A stretch of 64,000 nucleotides of DNA from NCBI RefSeq assembly GCF_900188175.1, contig NZ_FZOQ01000009.1, forward strand, positions 124,001 through 188,000. The letters are read 5' to 3'. This document shows, piece by piece, positions 28,897 to 37,329 of the stretch; the first letter of the stretch is position 1, and each line of letters begins with the position of its first letter. The stretch is from Pontibacter ummariensis. Its GTDB lineage: Bacteria > Bacteroidota > Bacteroidia > Cytophagales > Hymenobacteraceae. The translations under genes and the position numbers were made by a program. The notes beneath the pieces are model-generated. The model was given only the letters and a program-made list of their open reading frames with translations. It did not search any database and was not told the origin of the DNA.

Positions 28897-30018
28897 ATGT
28901 CTGAAAAGAGAATTCTGATCGCCTCCCTTCTGAAACCCGTGAACGACACCCGCCTGTATGAGAAACTAGGCCTGTCGCTGGCGAAAATCTCCCAAGTGCA
29001 GGTACACATCTGTGGTTTTGCGGCCCCCACGCCTTCCACAGCCCCTGCCAATGTTTTCTTTCATTCCCTCTTCAAGTTCAGGCGCCTTAGCCTTGGCAGG
29101 TTACAAGCCCAGCAAGACTATTACGCCTTCCTCCGCCAGGTAAAGCCATCCCTGGTTATTGTCGCTACGCACGAACTTCTTTTTACCACTTACCTGTACT
29201 GCCGCAAGCACCAGGTAAAGCTGATTTACGACGTACAGGAAAACTTTGCCTTAAACCTGAGGGCACAGGACAATTACCCTGAAGGAGTGAAACAACTGCT
29301 TGCCTGGGGCGTGCGGGGTGCAGAGCATGTGCTTGCCCGGGGTGTCGATCATTTCCTGCTGGCAGAGCAGAGCTACGCTACAGAGCTACCGTTCCTGGGG
29401 GCGAGGTTTACGGTACTGGAAAACAAGTTTAAACCCCCTTCTCACTACACCCTACCTGCCACACCGGTATACTTGCAACAGCCTTTAAAACTGCTGTACT
29501 CAGGAACCATCGCAACCATTTATGGCATTTTCGAAGCCATTGAACTCACAAAGAAACTACAGCACCAGGAAACCGGGACAAGCTTAACGATTATCGGCTA
29601 CAGTCCGCAGGAGGCGACCTGGAGAGAAGTGCAACGCATGGTGGAGGGCCTGCCATTTGTCCGCTTGATTGGGGGGCAGCAACTGGTACCTCACCAGCAG
29701 ATACTAGAGGAGATACAGAAGAGTACCCTCGGGCTACTCCCCTATCAACCCAACGAAAGCACCTTCCGCTGTATTCCGACGAAGCTGTTTGAATACATGG
29801 CCTATGCACTTCCCCTGCTCATCCAGGAAAACCCACTGTGGAACCGCATGCTGCAACAACAGGAGGCAGGAATTGCGATTGACTTCAAAGCAGCGAATGC
29901 CGCGGAACTGCTGCAAAGGCTCCGCAGGAAACCCTACTATAGCTTTGGCGTTCCTAAGGACGTGTTCTGGCTGCAGGAGGAGGAGAAGCTCCTTCCAGTA
30001 GTGCAGTCGCTTTTATGA
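28897..30018 (+). CDS. GT4-type glycosyltransferase
   Basis: A 373-residue protein with the two-domain GT-B layout. The N-terminal domain starts EKRILIASLLKPVND; the C-terminal domain has LLYSGTIATIYGIFEAI, then the nucleotide-sugar region EIQKSTLGLLPY and KLFEYMAYALPLLI, typical of family GT4. Donor and acceptor are unknown. It stands divergent from dapD and upstream of fabH without other sugar-polymer genes nearby, so its product is not predictable. Confidence 0.82.
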   Translation: MSEKRILIASLLKPVNDTRLYEKLGLSLAKISQVQVHICGFAAPTPSTAPANVFFHSLFKFRRLSLGRLQAQQDYYAFLRQVKPSLVIVATHELLFTTYLYCRKHQVKLIYDVQENFALNLRAQDNYPEGVKQLLAWGVRGAEHVLARGVDHFLLAEQSYATELPFLGARFTVLENKFKPPSHYTLPATPVYLQQPLKLLYSGTIATIYGIFEAIELTKKLQHQETGTSLTIIGYSPQEATWREVQRMVEGLPFVRLIGGQQLVPHQQILEEIQKSTLGLLPYQPNESTFRCIPTKLFEYMAYALPLLIQENPLWNRMLQQQEAGIAIDFKAANAAELLQRLRRKPYYSFGVPKDVFWLQEEEKLLPVVQSLL

Positions 30019-30046
30019 AGCAGCACAGGCAGTATTAAATTTATTT

Positions 30047-30060
30047 TTAGGCTAGCCTAA
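30047..30060. promoter_or_regulatory. Palindrome resembling a DtxR-family operator, upstream of fabH
   Basis: TTAGGCTAGCCTAA is a perfect 14-bp palindrome (16 bp with the flanking T and A). It matches 13 of 14 positions of the TTAGGTTAGCCTAA core known for DtxR/IdeR sites. It sits where the -33 element of the fabH promoter would be, 15 nt before the -7 box. A DtxR-like gene follows fabH. Confidence 0.6.
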
Positions 30061-30074
30061 ACCAGAAAAAGTAC

Positions 30075-30082
30075 TATATTTG
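30075..30082 (+). promoter_or_regulatory. -7 box TATATTTG for fabH
   Basis: Perfect TAnnTTTG match 21 nt before the fabH ATG at 30103. Confidence 0.68.
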
Positions 30083-30102
30083 TCTTATTAACCAAGAAAA
30101 AC

Positions 30103-31101
30103 ATGCGAAACTCAAGAATTGCAGGTGTAGGCCATTATGTGCCAGATAGAGTAGTAACAAACAAAGACCTCGAAAAGCTGATGGATACCTCGGATGAGTG
30201 GATCCGGGAGCGAACAGGCATTGTGGAACGCCGGTACTTTCAGGAAGGCGTTGATACGACTTCAAACATGGGGGCAGAAGCCTCCCGTAGAGCGCTGGCG
30301 ATGGCCGGTGTGGAAGCCAAAGATGTGGACATGATTGTTTTTGCCACCCTTAGCCCGGATTATATCTTCCCAGGGTCTGGTGTACTCATGCAACGGGAGT
30401 TGGGCCTGAAGGAAATCCCCGCTCTGGACGTGCGCAACCAGTGCTCCGGTTTTATTTATGCCTTGTCAGTAGCCGATCAGTTCATCAAAACGGGTATGTA
30501 CAATACCGTACTTGTGGTGGGAGCTGAGATACATTCCAGCGGACTCGATTTCTCTACCCGTGGCCGTGGGGTATCGGTTATTTTCGGCGACGGAGCGGGG
30601 GCAGTGGTATTAACGCCTTCTGAGAGCAACGACAAGGGTATTTTGTCGACACACCTGCATGCCGACGGTGAATTAGCTGAGGAACTGGCCGTAACAGCGC
30701 CAAACAGCAATAAGAAAGATCGCCTCACGCATGAGATGATCGACGACGGCAGCATTTACCCTTACATGAACGGTAACCTGGTGTTTAAGCACGCCGTGAC
30801 ACGTTTTCCGGAAGTAATTGAGGAAGCCTTACAGAAGAACGGGTATAAGCCGTCGGACATCGACCTGTTGGTACCGCACCAGGCCAACCTGCGCATCACC
30901 TCCTACATACAGCAGAAAATGGGACTGCCAACCGAGAAGGTTATGAGCAATATCCATAAGTACGGCAACACCACGGCCGCCTCTGTGCCCATTGCCCTGA
31001 GCGAGGCGTACGAAGAAGGCCGCGTGAAGGAAGGGGACCTGGTGTGCCTCGCCGCATTCGGCAGTGGTTTTACCTGGGCCTCTGCGCTTATCCGTTGGTA
31101 A
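30103..31101 (+). CDS. fabH: Beta-ketoacyl-ACP synthase III
   Basis: A 332-residue thiolase-fold condensing enzyme that starts fatty acid synthesis from acyl-CoA and malonyl-ACP. The Cys-His-Asn triad is visible: Cys 114 in RNQCSGFIYA, His in LVPHQAN, and Asn in KYGNTTAAS. The start RIAGVGHYVP and the DTSDEWIRERTGI segment are standard. Some FabH-like paralogues act in lipid or polyketide side pathways, but this one has full family features. Unusually, it sits in front of a metalloregulator and a metal transporter, and its promoter overlaps a DtxR-like palindrome. Confidence 0.93.
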   Translation: MRNSRIAGVGHYVPDRVVTNKDLEKLMDTSDEWIRERTGIVERRYFQEGVDTTSNMGAEASRRALAMAGVEAKDVDMIVFATLSPDYIFPGSGVLMQRELGLKEIPALDVRNQCSGFIYALSVADQFIKTGMYNTVLVVGAEIHSSGLDFSTRGRGVSVIFGDGAGAVVLTPSESNDKGILSTHLHADGELAEELAVTAPNSNKKDRLTHEMIDDGSIYPYMNGNLVFKHAVTRFPEVIEEALQKNGYKPSDIDLLVPHQANLRITSYIQQKMGLPTEKVMSNIHKYGNTTAASVPIALSEAYEEGRVKEGDLVCLAAFGSGFTWASALIRW

Positions 31102-31112
31102 ATTTCCTGTTT

Positions 31113-31197
31113 AGAATGACTGTGTTTTGCATGCTAGTATAGTGGGACAGCTTAAAGTCTGTTTAAGCTATCGAACCATTCAAGACACAGTCATTCT
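31113..31197. repeat. Large inverted repeat with nested hairpin between fabH and the regulator gene
   Basis: Outer arms agaatgactgtgt (31113-31125) and its complement (31185-31197) pair perfectly over 13 bp and can extend to 17 bp with one mismatch. An inner hairpin, agcttaaa/tttaagct (31149-31169), lies between. The unit is 85 nt. It may be a fabH terminator-like structure, an operator, or a small palindromic insertion; there is no T-run. Confidence 0.6.
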
Positions 31198-31225
31198 GTT
31201 ATTTAACCCTCTTAGCATCGACCTC

Positions 31226-31882
31226 GTGCACAGTTACACCGAAGAAAACTATATCAAAACCATTTTTAAACTCTCGGCAAACGGCACGCAGGAGGTAAAC
31301 ACCAATGCTATTGCCGAGGCCCTTGAAACACGGGCGGCCTCGGTGACTGACATGCTCCGGAAACTGAGCGCCAAGCAACTGGTGAATTACGTGAAGTATA
31401 AAGGGGTTTCGCTCACGCAGGAGGGAGAACAGGTCGCCCTGCAGGTGATCCGGAAGCACCGTCTGTGGGAGGTATTCCTGCTGGAGAAGCTAAAATTTAG
31501 CTGGGATGAGGTGCATGAGGTGGCAGAGGAACTGGAGCACGTAAACTCTCCCCTGCTCATACAGCGCCTGGACGAGTACCTGGGCTACCCGAAGTTTGAC
31601 CCCCACGGCGACCCGATCCCATCGGAGTCCGGTCAGATGATGGTGAAGAAACAGCGGCTGTTGGCAGAACTGGAAATAGCGGAAGGCGGGGTAGTGGTAG
31701 GAGTAAACGACTCACAGCCACTGTTTTTACAGTACCTGAATAAAGTAGGAATTTCGCTCGGGTCCCGGATACGGGTGGTCGACAAAATGGCCTACGATCA
31801 TTCGCTGGAGATCGTGCTGGAAGAGGAGAAAAGCCTCCTTCTCTCCAGTGAGGTATCCCGAAACATTTTCCTGTCGGCTTAG
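31226..31882 (+). CDS. DtxR/MntR-family metal-dependent regulator
   Basis: A 218-residue repressor. The GTG at 31226 is preferred because it puts the family start (V)HSYTEENYIKTIFKL at the N-terminus and gives the usual length; a TTG 99 nt upstream would lie inside the large inverted repeat. The winged helix covers about 1-70 (NAIAEALETRAASVTDMLRKL as recognition region), followed by the metal-binding and dimer domain (HRLWEVFLLEKLKFSWDEVHEVAEELEH with His/Glu ligands), and a C-terminal SH3/FeoA-like domain. It probably senses Mn(II) or Fe(II). Gene order fabH-regulator-Nramp makes the transporter its likely target. Confidence 0.87.
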   Translation: MHSYTEENYIKTIFKLSANGTQEVNTNAIAEALETRAASVTDMLRKLSAKQLVNYVKYKGVSLTQEGEQVALQVIRKHRLWEVFLLEKLKFSWDEVHEVAEELEHVNSPLLIQRLDEYLGYPKFDPHGDPIPSESGQMMVKKQRLLAELEIAEGGVVVGVNDSQPLFLQYLNKVGISLGSRIRVVDKMAYDHSLEIVLEEEKSLLLSSEVSRNIFLSA

Positions 31883-31945
31883 GCAAAAGTACCGGACCAG
31901 GGAAACAAAAGGAATCAGGACCTAAATGGTAGTACCATACTTGTT

Positions 31946-31970
31946 GCTTAGACAATACAGTTGTCTAAGC
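31946..31970. promoter_or_regulatory. Inverted repeat upstream of the Nramp gene, candidate operator
   Basis: gcttagacaa and ttgtctaagc are perfect 10-bp arms separated by 5 nt. The TTAG...CTAA ends resemble the palindrome upstream of fabH. It lies between the regulator gene and the transporter ATG at 32114, a natural place for metal-dependent control. Confidence 0.6.
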
Positions 31971-32113
31971 CCTTTGGGGAAAAATGGGGCAATAGAATAA
32001 AGATTAAAAGCGATCATTGCTACTTAAGCAAGCATGCAACCACAAAAGATCTGTTGCTAACACAACAGACAGACAAAGCCTACCAACAAGACACAAGTTC
32101 ATAGCTTTTCTAT

Positions 32114-33997
32114 ATGCTGACACAGGAGCCAATTTCAAGCAAGTCTTTAGAAGAAGTACATGCTTCTATCGACACGACCAAAAGCACAGGGTTCTGGAAG
32201 AAGCTACTGTCTTTTCTGGGGCCTGCCTACCTCGTTAGTGTGGGGTATATGGACCCGGGCAACTGGGCAACCGACATAGCCGGGGGTAGCCAGTTTGGCT
32301 ATAAACTAATCTGGGTGCTGCTGATGTCTAACATCATGGCCATCCTGCTGCAAAGCCTGAGTGCCCGCTTAGGCGTGGTACGTGGCAAGGACCTGGCACA
32401 GGCCTCGCGCGAGGCTTACCCCAAGTTCATTAACATTCCCCTGTACATACTGGCCGAGATCGCCATTGCCGCCTGTGATCTGGCTGAAGTGCTGGGCATG
32501 GCCATTGGTCTGCAGTTGTTGTTCGGCGTTCCGCTCCTATGGGGTGTCACCCTCACCGTGCTCGACACCTTCCTGTTGCTTTTCCTCATCAACAAGGGCA
32601 TGCGCAAGATGGAGGCCTTCATCCTGGTGCTGGTATCTATTATCGGAGGCGCCTTTGTGCTGGAAATGTTCTTTGCTGAGCCAAACGCCGGCGAGCTGGT
32701 GAAAGGGCTGGTGCCTTCCCTTCCCAACAACGAAGCGCTGTACATTGCCATTGGTATCATTGGGGCCACCGTCATGCCACACAACCTGTACCTCCACTCC
32801 TCCCTTGTACAGACGCGCAAAATTGAGCGGACACCGCAAGGCATCTGGCATGCCATCCGGTATAACTTTATCGACTCAGCCGTTGCCCTGAATCTGGCGC
32901 TGTTCGTAAACGCCGCTATCCTTATCCTGGCCGCAGCGGCCTTTTATGAGAACGGGATCTACACCGTTACGGAGATCAAGGATGCGCATGAATTCCTGGC
33001 TCCTCTCTTGGGTACAGAATGGGCCCCTGTCCTTTTTGCCGTAGCCCTTATCGCGGCAGGGCAAAGCTCTACCCTCACCGGCACGCTGGCGGGTCAGATC
33101 GTGATGGAAGGGTACCTGAACCTGCGCATACAGCCCTGGCTGCGCCGCATGATCACACGCCTGATAGCGGTGGCTCCGGCCCTCTTTGTCATCATCTACT
33201 TTGGAGAAGATCAGACTGGGGAGTTACTCGTGCTAAGCCAGGTGGTGCTGAGTCTGCAGCTCGGTTTTGCCGTGATTCCCCTGATCCATTTCGTGAGCCA
33301 TAAGGAGCGCATGGGCGAGTTCGCCATCGGCGCCAGGATAAAAGCCGCTGCCTGGCTTATCGCCACAGTTATTGTGATTCTGAATGCCAAACTCGTTTGG
33401 GACCAGATCGCCGAGTGGATCACACAGGCAGAGCACCCTGCGGTTTACTGGCTGACGGTGGTTCCGGTTGCGACGGCTTGTGCGGGCCTGCTCATCTACA
33501 TCACCGTACAACCACTGCTCTCCCACACCTTTGCCAGCCACACGGTTCCCCAGCACTACCGCCCTGTACAGTACCAGGCACAAGTGGCGCCGGCCTACCA
33601 GCGCATTGCCATCGCGCTGGACTTTTCAGAGGCCGACCACCAGGTACTGCACCATGCGCTCGCTGTCGGCAAGCCCGAAACAGAATACCTCCTGATCCAT
33701 GTGGTCGAGTCAGCCGGTGCCAGAATATTGGGGCAGGATATCCACGACTACGAGACGAACACAGACCGGCAAAACTTAGAACGCTACGCTCAGGACCTAC
33801 ACAACCAAGGCTATAGCGTACAGTTCGAGTTGGGCTACGGCAGCCCCAAGCGAACGATTCCAGAAATGGTAAAAGCCTTTGATGCGGACTTACTTGTCAT
33901 GGGCTCGCATGGTCACCGGATGCTGAAAGACCTGGTGCTGGGAACAACCATTGATGCGGTGCGACATGCCGTTACTGTTCCGGTGCTGGTCATCTAA
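32114..33997 (+). CDS. mntH: Nramp metal transporter fused to a universal stress protein domain
   Basis: A 627-residue inner-membrane protein. Residues about 30-450 are an Nramp (Mn(II)/Fe(II)-H+ symport) domain with the TM1 motif MDPGNWATD (47-55), the TM6 motif GATVMPHNLYLHS, and the AAGQSSTLTGTLAGQ helix. Residues about 485-627 form a cytoplasmic UspA domain starting YQRIAIALDFSEADHQVL and ending GSHGHRMLKDLVLGTTIDAV, with the GSxGx9G-type nucleotide motif nearly intact. The fusion suggests control of transport by nucleotide or stress state. Upstream are a DtxR-like regulator and a candidate operator. The gene symbol rests on the Nramp half. Confidence 0.92.
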   Translation: MLTQEPISSKSLEEVHASIDTTKSTGFWKKLLSFLGPAYLVSVGYMDPGNWATDIAGGSQFGYKLIWVLLMSNIMAILLQSLSARLGVVRGKDLAQASREAYPKFINIPLYILAEIAIAACDLAEVLGMAIGLQLLFGVPLLWGVTLTVLDTFLLLFLINKGMRKMEAFILVLVSIIGGAFVLEMFFAEPNAGELVKGLVPSLPNNEALYIAIGIIGATVMPHNLYLHSSLVQTRKIERTPQGIWHAIRYNFIDSAVALNLALFVNAAILILAAAAFYENGIYTVTEIKDAHEFLAPLLGTEWAPVLFAVALIAAGQSSTLTGTLAGQIVMEGYLNLRIQPWLRRMITRLIAVAPALFVIIYFGEDQTGELLVLSQVVLSLQLGFAVIPLIHFVSHKERMGEFAIGARIKAAAWLIATVIVILNAKLVWDQIAEWITQAEHPAVYWLTVVPVATACAGLLIYITVQPLLSHTFASHTVPQHYRPVQYQAQVAPAYQRIAIALDFSEADHQVLHHALAVGKPETEYLLIHVVESAGARILGQDIHDYETNTDRQNLERYAQDLHNQGYSVQFELGYGSPKRTIPEMVKAFDADLLVMGSHGHRMLKDLVLGTTIDAVRHAVTVPVLVI

Positions 33998-34189
33998 GCA
34001 GCGGGTTTGTTGGTTGAACCTTCATCTCCTGCACAATTGTTGCTTCATAAAATCAGGATTCAGGCACAGGACAACCAGGGCTTTGTGTTTGCTATGAAAG
34101 TCTTTCTGGCGCAATGCAAGTAAATGCAAGAAGCTTGCATTGAATAGTCAGAATCCTGTATCTTAACGTAAAAGCTAAAAACTCAAGAA

Positions 34190-34774
34190 ATGCGTCGTAA
34201 CCTCATCGCTTCTCTCCTTTTGCTGTCTCTCCCAGCGCTTTCCAGCTTCGCCCCTGCTGCGACCGAAGGAACGTGCCCCACAGGTCCTGTAACACAGGCA
34301 GCGCTTGCGGAGAAACCGGAAAGCCCCGTAGCCACTACCATCCAATGGCTTAGTATAGAAGAAGCGGCAGAAAAGATGAAGCAGGAGCCACGCAAACTCG
34401 TCATTGATGTGTATACCGACTGGTGCGGCTGGTGTAAAAAAATGGACAAAGAGACCTTTACCGACCCAAAGGTGGTAGCGTTGGTAAACGAACACTATTA
34501 CGCCGTAAAACTGGATGCAGAAGGCAAAAAACCTATCACGCTCAATGGCCATACTTTTGAGTTTAAGCCGGAGTACAAAGCCCACGAGCTGGCCGTGGCC
34601 CTGCTGAACGGGCAAATGAGTTTCCCTACGACTGTTTACCTGGACGAGAAAATGAATATGCTCACACCTGTGCCTGGCTATCTGGATGCAGCAAAGTTCT
34701 CACAGGTACTCCGCTACTTCGGCGAAAACCACCACAAAGCCATGAGCTGGCAGGAATTTGAGCAGAAGAAGTAG
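34190..34774 (+). CDS. Secreted thioredoxin-like protein (CGWC)
   Basis: A 194-residue protein with an N-terminal signal peptide (hydrophobic core 5-22). The thioredoxin-fold domain begins at about 50 and carries the redox motif CGWC at 79-82 in DVYTDWCGWCKKMD, and the cis-Pro loop in MSFPTTVYLD. The WCGWCKKMD form is typical of the DUF255/thioredoxin_7-like group in Bacteroidota. Probably an envelope disulphide reductase; the partner is unknown. Confidence 0.88.
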   Translation: MRRNLIASLLLLSLPALSSFAPAATEGTCPTGPVTQAALAEKPESPVATTIQWLSIEEAAEKMKQEPRKLVIDVYTDWCGWCKKMDKETFTDPKVVALVNEHYYAVKLDAEGKKPITLNGHTFEFKPEYKAHELAVALLNGQMSFPTTVYLDEKMNMLTPVPGYLDAAKFSQVLRYFGENHHKAMSWQEFEQKK

Positions 34775-35113
34775 CACTTTCATTCCTTCTTTTAGGGAAG
34801 AACTTTCTTTGCTCCCTCTAGCTCAGCCTACTCAAACAGCCATAAGCCTTATTCTGCAGATGCTCATCGGCCAACTGTGCAGCAGCATGGCATGCGCTAT
34901 AAATTGGCAGTAGTTAGCGGCTTGTTTTGATCTCACAGCTTGAGTAATTCTTGCGTTCTATTTTCAGGAGCATCATCGGGATTCCCTTTGGTACTTTCTC
35001 CGCGTGTGTTTATAGCAGAGGTTAAAGTTTCGCTTCCTTCAACCTCATACGTGGCTATCTACCACTCCTCGTATAAAAGCCCTACCTTTGCAGTATAAAA
35101 CAAGAATCAGACC
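34775..35113. other. 339-nt intergenic region before mnmE
   Basis: Only the mnmE promoter box at 35083-35090 was recognised here. No gene, RNA or repeat is supported. Confidence 0.45.
35083..35090 (+). promoter_or_regulatory. -7 box TACCTTTG for mnmE
   Basis: Perfect TAnnTTTG match 23 nt before the mnmE start at 35114. Confidence 0.65.
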
Positions 35114-36493
35114 TTGACGAATACCTATTTAGATAACGATACCATTGTGGCAGTAGCCACAGCACCAGGCGTAGGCGCTATCGCCGTGATCCGGCTATCA
35201 GGGCCGGAGGCGATTGCCATAACCAATACTGTTTTCAGGGGGAAAGACCTCAGCAAGCAAGCCAGCCATACCATCCATTTCGGTACCATCCGCGACGAGG
35301 AAAAAGTGCTGGACGAGGTGCTGGTGTCCCTTTTTGTGGCTCCCCACTCCTACACTAAAGAGAACGTGGTGGAAATCTCCTGCCATGGCTCCGATTACAT
35401 TGTACAGCAAATCGTCAAGCTATTGCTCAAGCATGGGGCACGCCTGGCCAATGCCGGGGAATTTACCAAGCGTGCTTTCCTGAACGGGCAGTTTGACCTG
35501 GCGCAGGCTGAAGCGGTGGCAGACCTGATCTCCTCTGACTCAGCCCTCTCTCACCAGGTAGCCATGAAACAGATGCGCGGCGGCTTTTCGCAGGAGATCA
35601 AGCGCCTGCGCGCCGAGCTGGTACACTTTGCCTCCATGATCGAACTGGAGCTGGACTTTGGGGAGGAAGACGTGGAGTTTGCTGACCGGGAGCAGTTGCG
35701 TACGCTCATCCTGAATATTCAACGCATTATCCGGGAGCTACTCAAATCCTTCGAACTGGGCAACGTAATCAAGAACGGTGTCCCGACCGTAATTGTGGGT
35801 AAGCCCAATGCAGGCAAGTCAACCCTGCTGAACAAGTTGCTGAACGAGGAAAAAGCCATCGTGTCGGATGTACCCGGCACTACCCGCGACTTTATTGAGG
35901 ATGAGATCAACATCGAGGGTATCACTTTCCGCTTCATCGATACAGCCGGTCTGCGGGAAACAACCGATAAGGTAGAGGCTATTGGCGTAGAGCGCACCAT
36001 GCAGAAGCTTAGCCAGTCCTCCCTCATCATCTACCTCTTTGATATCACGGAGGTAACGGCCGCGGAAGTACAGGCCGAACTCGACAGACTAAACCCCCAA
36101 AAGCTGCCTTTGGTAGCTGTCGCTAATAAAACGGACGTGGCCTCCCCAGAAAAACTCGCAGCCTTTGCCAGTATCGAAGGGCTGGTACAAATCTCCGCGG
36201 CCGAGGGAGCGAACCTGGATGAGCTAAAGCAGGCGCTGGTAGAGAAGGTGAACCTGGGAAAACTAAATACGCAGAGCCAGACCATTGTTACCAATTTGCG
36301 CCACGTTGATAGCCTGAACAAAACGTACGCGGCCCTGGACGATGTGCTTAACGGACTGGGACTGGGCATCAGCAATGATTTGGTAGCTGCTGATATCCGC
36401 CGCGCCCTTTACAGCTTAGGCGAGATCACAGGAGAGATCACCACGGACGATCTGCTGGATAATATTTTTACCAAGTTCTGCATCGGCAAATAA
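35114..36493 (+). CDS. mnmE: tRNA uridine-5-carboxymethylaminomethyl modification GTPase
   Basis: A 459-residue GTPase that with MnmG modifies U34 of certain tRNAs. The N-terminal tetrahydrofolate-binding domain begins DTIVAVATAPGVGAIAVIRLSG; the inserted G domain (about 220-370) has GKPNAGKST, the DVPGTTRD switch, DTAG and NKTD; the C-terminus is FTKFCIGK with the conserved CIGK box. The start is a TTG (35114), unusual but the only one that fits the N-terminus. The 3' end of mnmE is a known insertion site for islands elsewhere, and here it borders the accessory region. Confidence 0.95.
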   Translation: MTNTYLDNDTIVAVATAPGVGAIAVIRLSGPEAIAITNTVFRGKDLSKQASHTIHFGTIRDEEKVLDEVLVSLFVAPHSYTKENVVEISCHGSDYIVQQIVKLLLKHGARLANAGEFTKRAFLNGQFDLAQAEAVADLISSDSALSHQVAMKQMRGGFSQEIKRLRAELVHFASMIELELDFGEEDVEFADREQLRTLILNIQRIIRELLKSFELGNVIKNGVPTVIVGKPNAGKSTLLNKLLNEEKAIVSDVPGTTRDFIEDEINIEGITFRFIDTAGLRETTDKVEAIGVERTMQKLSQSSLIIYLFDITEVTAAEVQAELDRLNPQKLPLVAVANKTDVASPEKLAAFASIEGLVQISAAEGANLDELKQALVEKVNLGKLNTQSQTIVTNLRHVDSLNKTYAALDDVLNGLGLGISNDLVAADIRRALYSLGEITGEITTDDLLDNIFTKFCIGK

Positions 36494-36525
36494 GACCTCA
36501 AAAAATACCAAATCAACACTACCTG

Positions 36526-36560
36526 AAAAAGACCGTATACGGCGCGTATACGGTCTTTTT
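36526..36560 (+). terminator. Terminator of mnmE
   Basis: A perfect 15-bp stem (aaaaagaccgtatac and its complement), 5-nt loop ggcgc and a long T-run. It marks the last core feature before the island. Confidence 0.92.
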
Positions 36561-36610
36561 TTTATACATAAAACACATACCGAATCCCTGTCATCTTCGT
36601 ATATTTCAAC

Positions 36611-36656
36611 TACATTTGTACCTCGCTTGTATCGGGTACAGGAATTTTGTACCTCG
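36611..36656 (+). promoter_or_regulatory. Promoter box overlapped by direct repeats, integrase operon
   Basis: The -7 box TACATTTG (36611-36618) overlaps the first of two exact copies of TTTGTACCTCG (36615-36625 and 36646-36656). Their starts are 31 nt apart, about three helical turns, and an inverted relative (cgggtaca, 36633-36640) lies between. This could be an autoregulatory operator or a recombinase/excisionase arm site. Confidence 0.55.
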
Positions 36657-36735
36657 AAATAACATCAAGGCGAAATTACTTGACATACTTAACTCTAATG
36701 CTACTAAAACAACATTATTAGCACTTGACTAGACC

Positions 36736-37329
36736 ATGAGCTCGAATATAAAGATACAGCGGATCTGCCAACACTGCGGCAAGGAATTCACCGCCAGGAC
36801 CACGGTCACCCAATACTGCGGAGATGCCTGCGCCAAGCGGGCCTATAAGGCTAGGCAGAAGGCAGCCAAAGTGGAAACCAGCAACCGCCAGACAAAGGCT
36901 ATTAAAGAAAAGCCCATGGAGGATCTGAAGGCGAAAGAGTTTCTGACAATCAGGGACACGGCAACGCTCCTGAGTTGCAGCAGGCAGACTGTCTATAACC
37001 TCATCAAAAAGAACATTCTGCAATCCGTGAATCTGTCAGAAAGAAAGACCATTATAAAACGGTCTGACATTGACCGCCTCTTCCAGCTTACCCCGCTACA
37101 GCGTCCTGCCGAAGAGCAAGTTCAGGACACCTTCGATCCGGACGAGTGCTACAACCTAAAGGAAGTACAGGCCCTTTACCGCATCTCCGAGAAAGCCCTG
37201 CATGAACTGATCAACCGCAACAGTATCCCCAGGTATAAACAAGGGATTTATGCCTATGTGCCCAAGGCCCAGATAGACAGCCTCTTTGGCCCGCAAATAA
37301 ACAAGGAAACAAAAACAAGGGAGCCATGA
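36736..37329 (+). CDS. Zinc-finger / double excisionase-type HTH protein
   Basis: A 197-residue protein. The N-terminus has a C2-C2 zinc-finger-like motif (CQHCGKEF ... YCGDACAKRA), followed by a basic stretch and two MerR/excisionase-like helix-turn-helix units: FLTIRDTATLLSCSRQTVYNLIKK (about 73-96) and YNLKEVQALYRISEKALHELINR (about 143-165). It overlaps the tyrosine recombinase start by 4 nt (ATGA), so the two are coupled. Likely a directionality factor or regulator for that recombinase. Confidence 0.82.
   Translation: MSSNIKIQRICQHCGKEFTARTTVTQYCGDACAKRAYKARQKAAKVETSNRQTKAIKEKPMEDLKAKEFLTIRDTATLLSCSRQTVYNLIKKNILQSVNLSERKTIIKRSDIDRLFQLTPLQRPAEEQVQDTFDPDECYNLKEVQALYRISEKALHELINRNSIPRYKQGIYAYVPKAQIDSLFGPQINKETKTREP

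Noticed and set aside
31970..32113. Manganese (yybP-ykoY) riboswitch in the Nramp leader
   Set aside because: The leader is short and I see none of the conserved loop motifs; regulation by the adjacent palindrome is the simpler reading.
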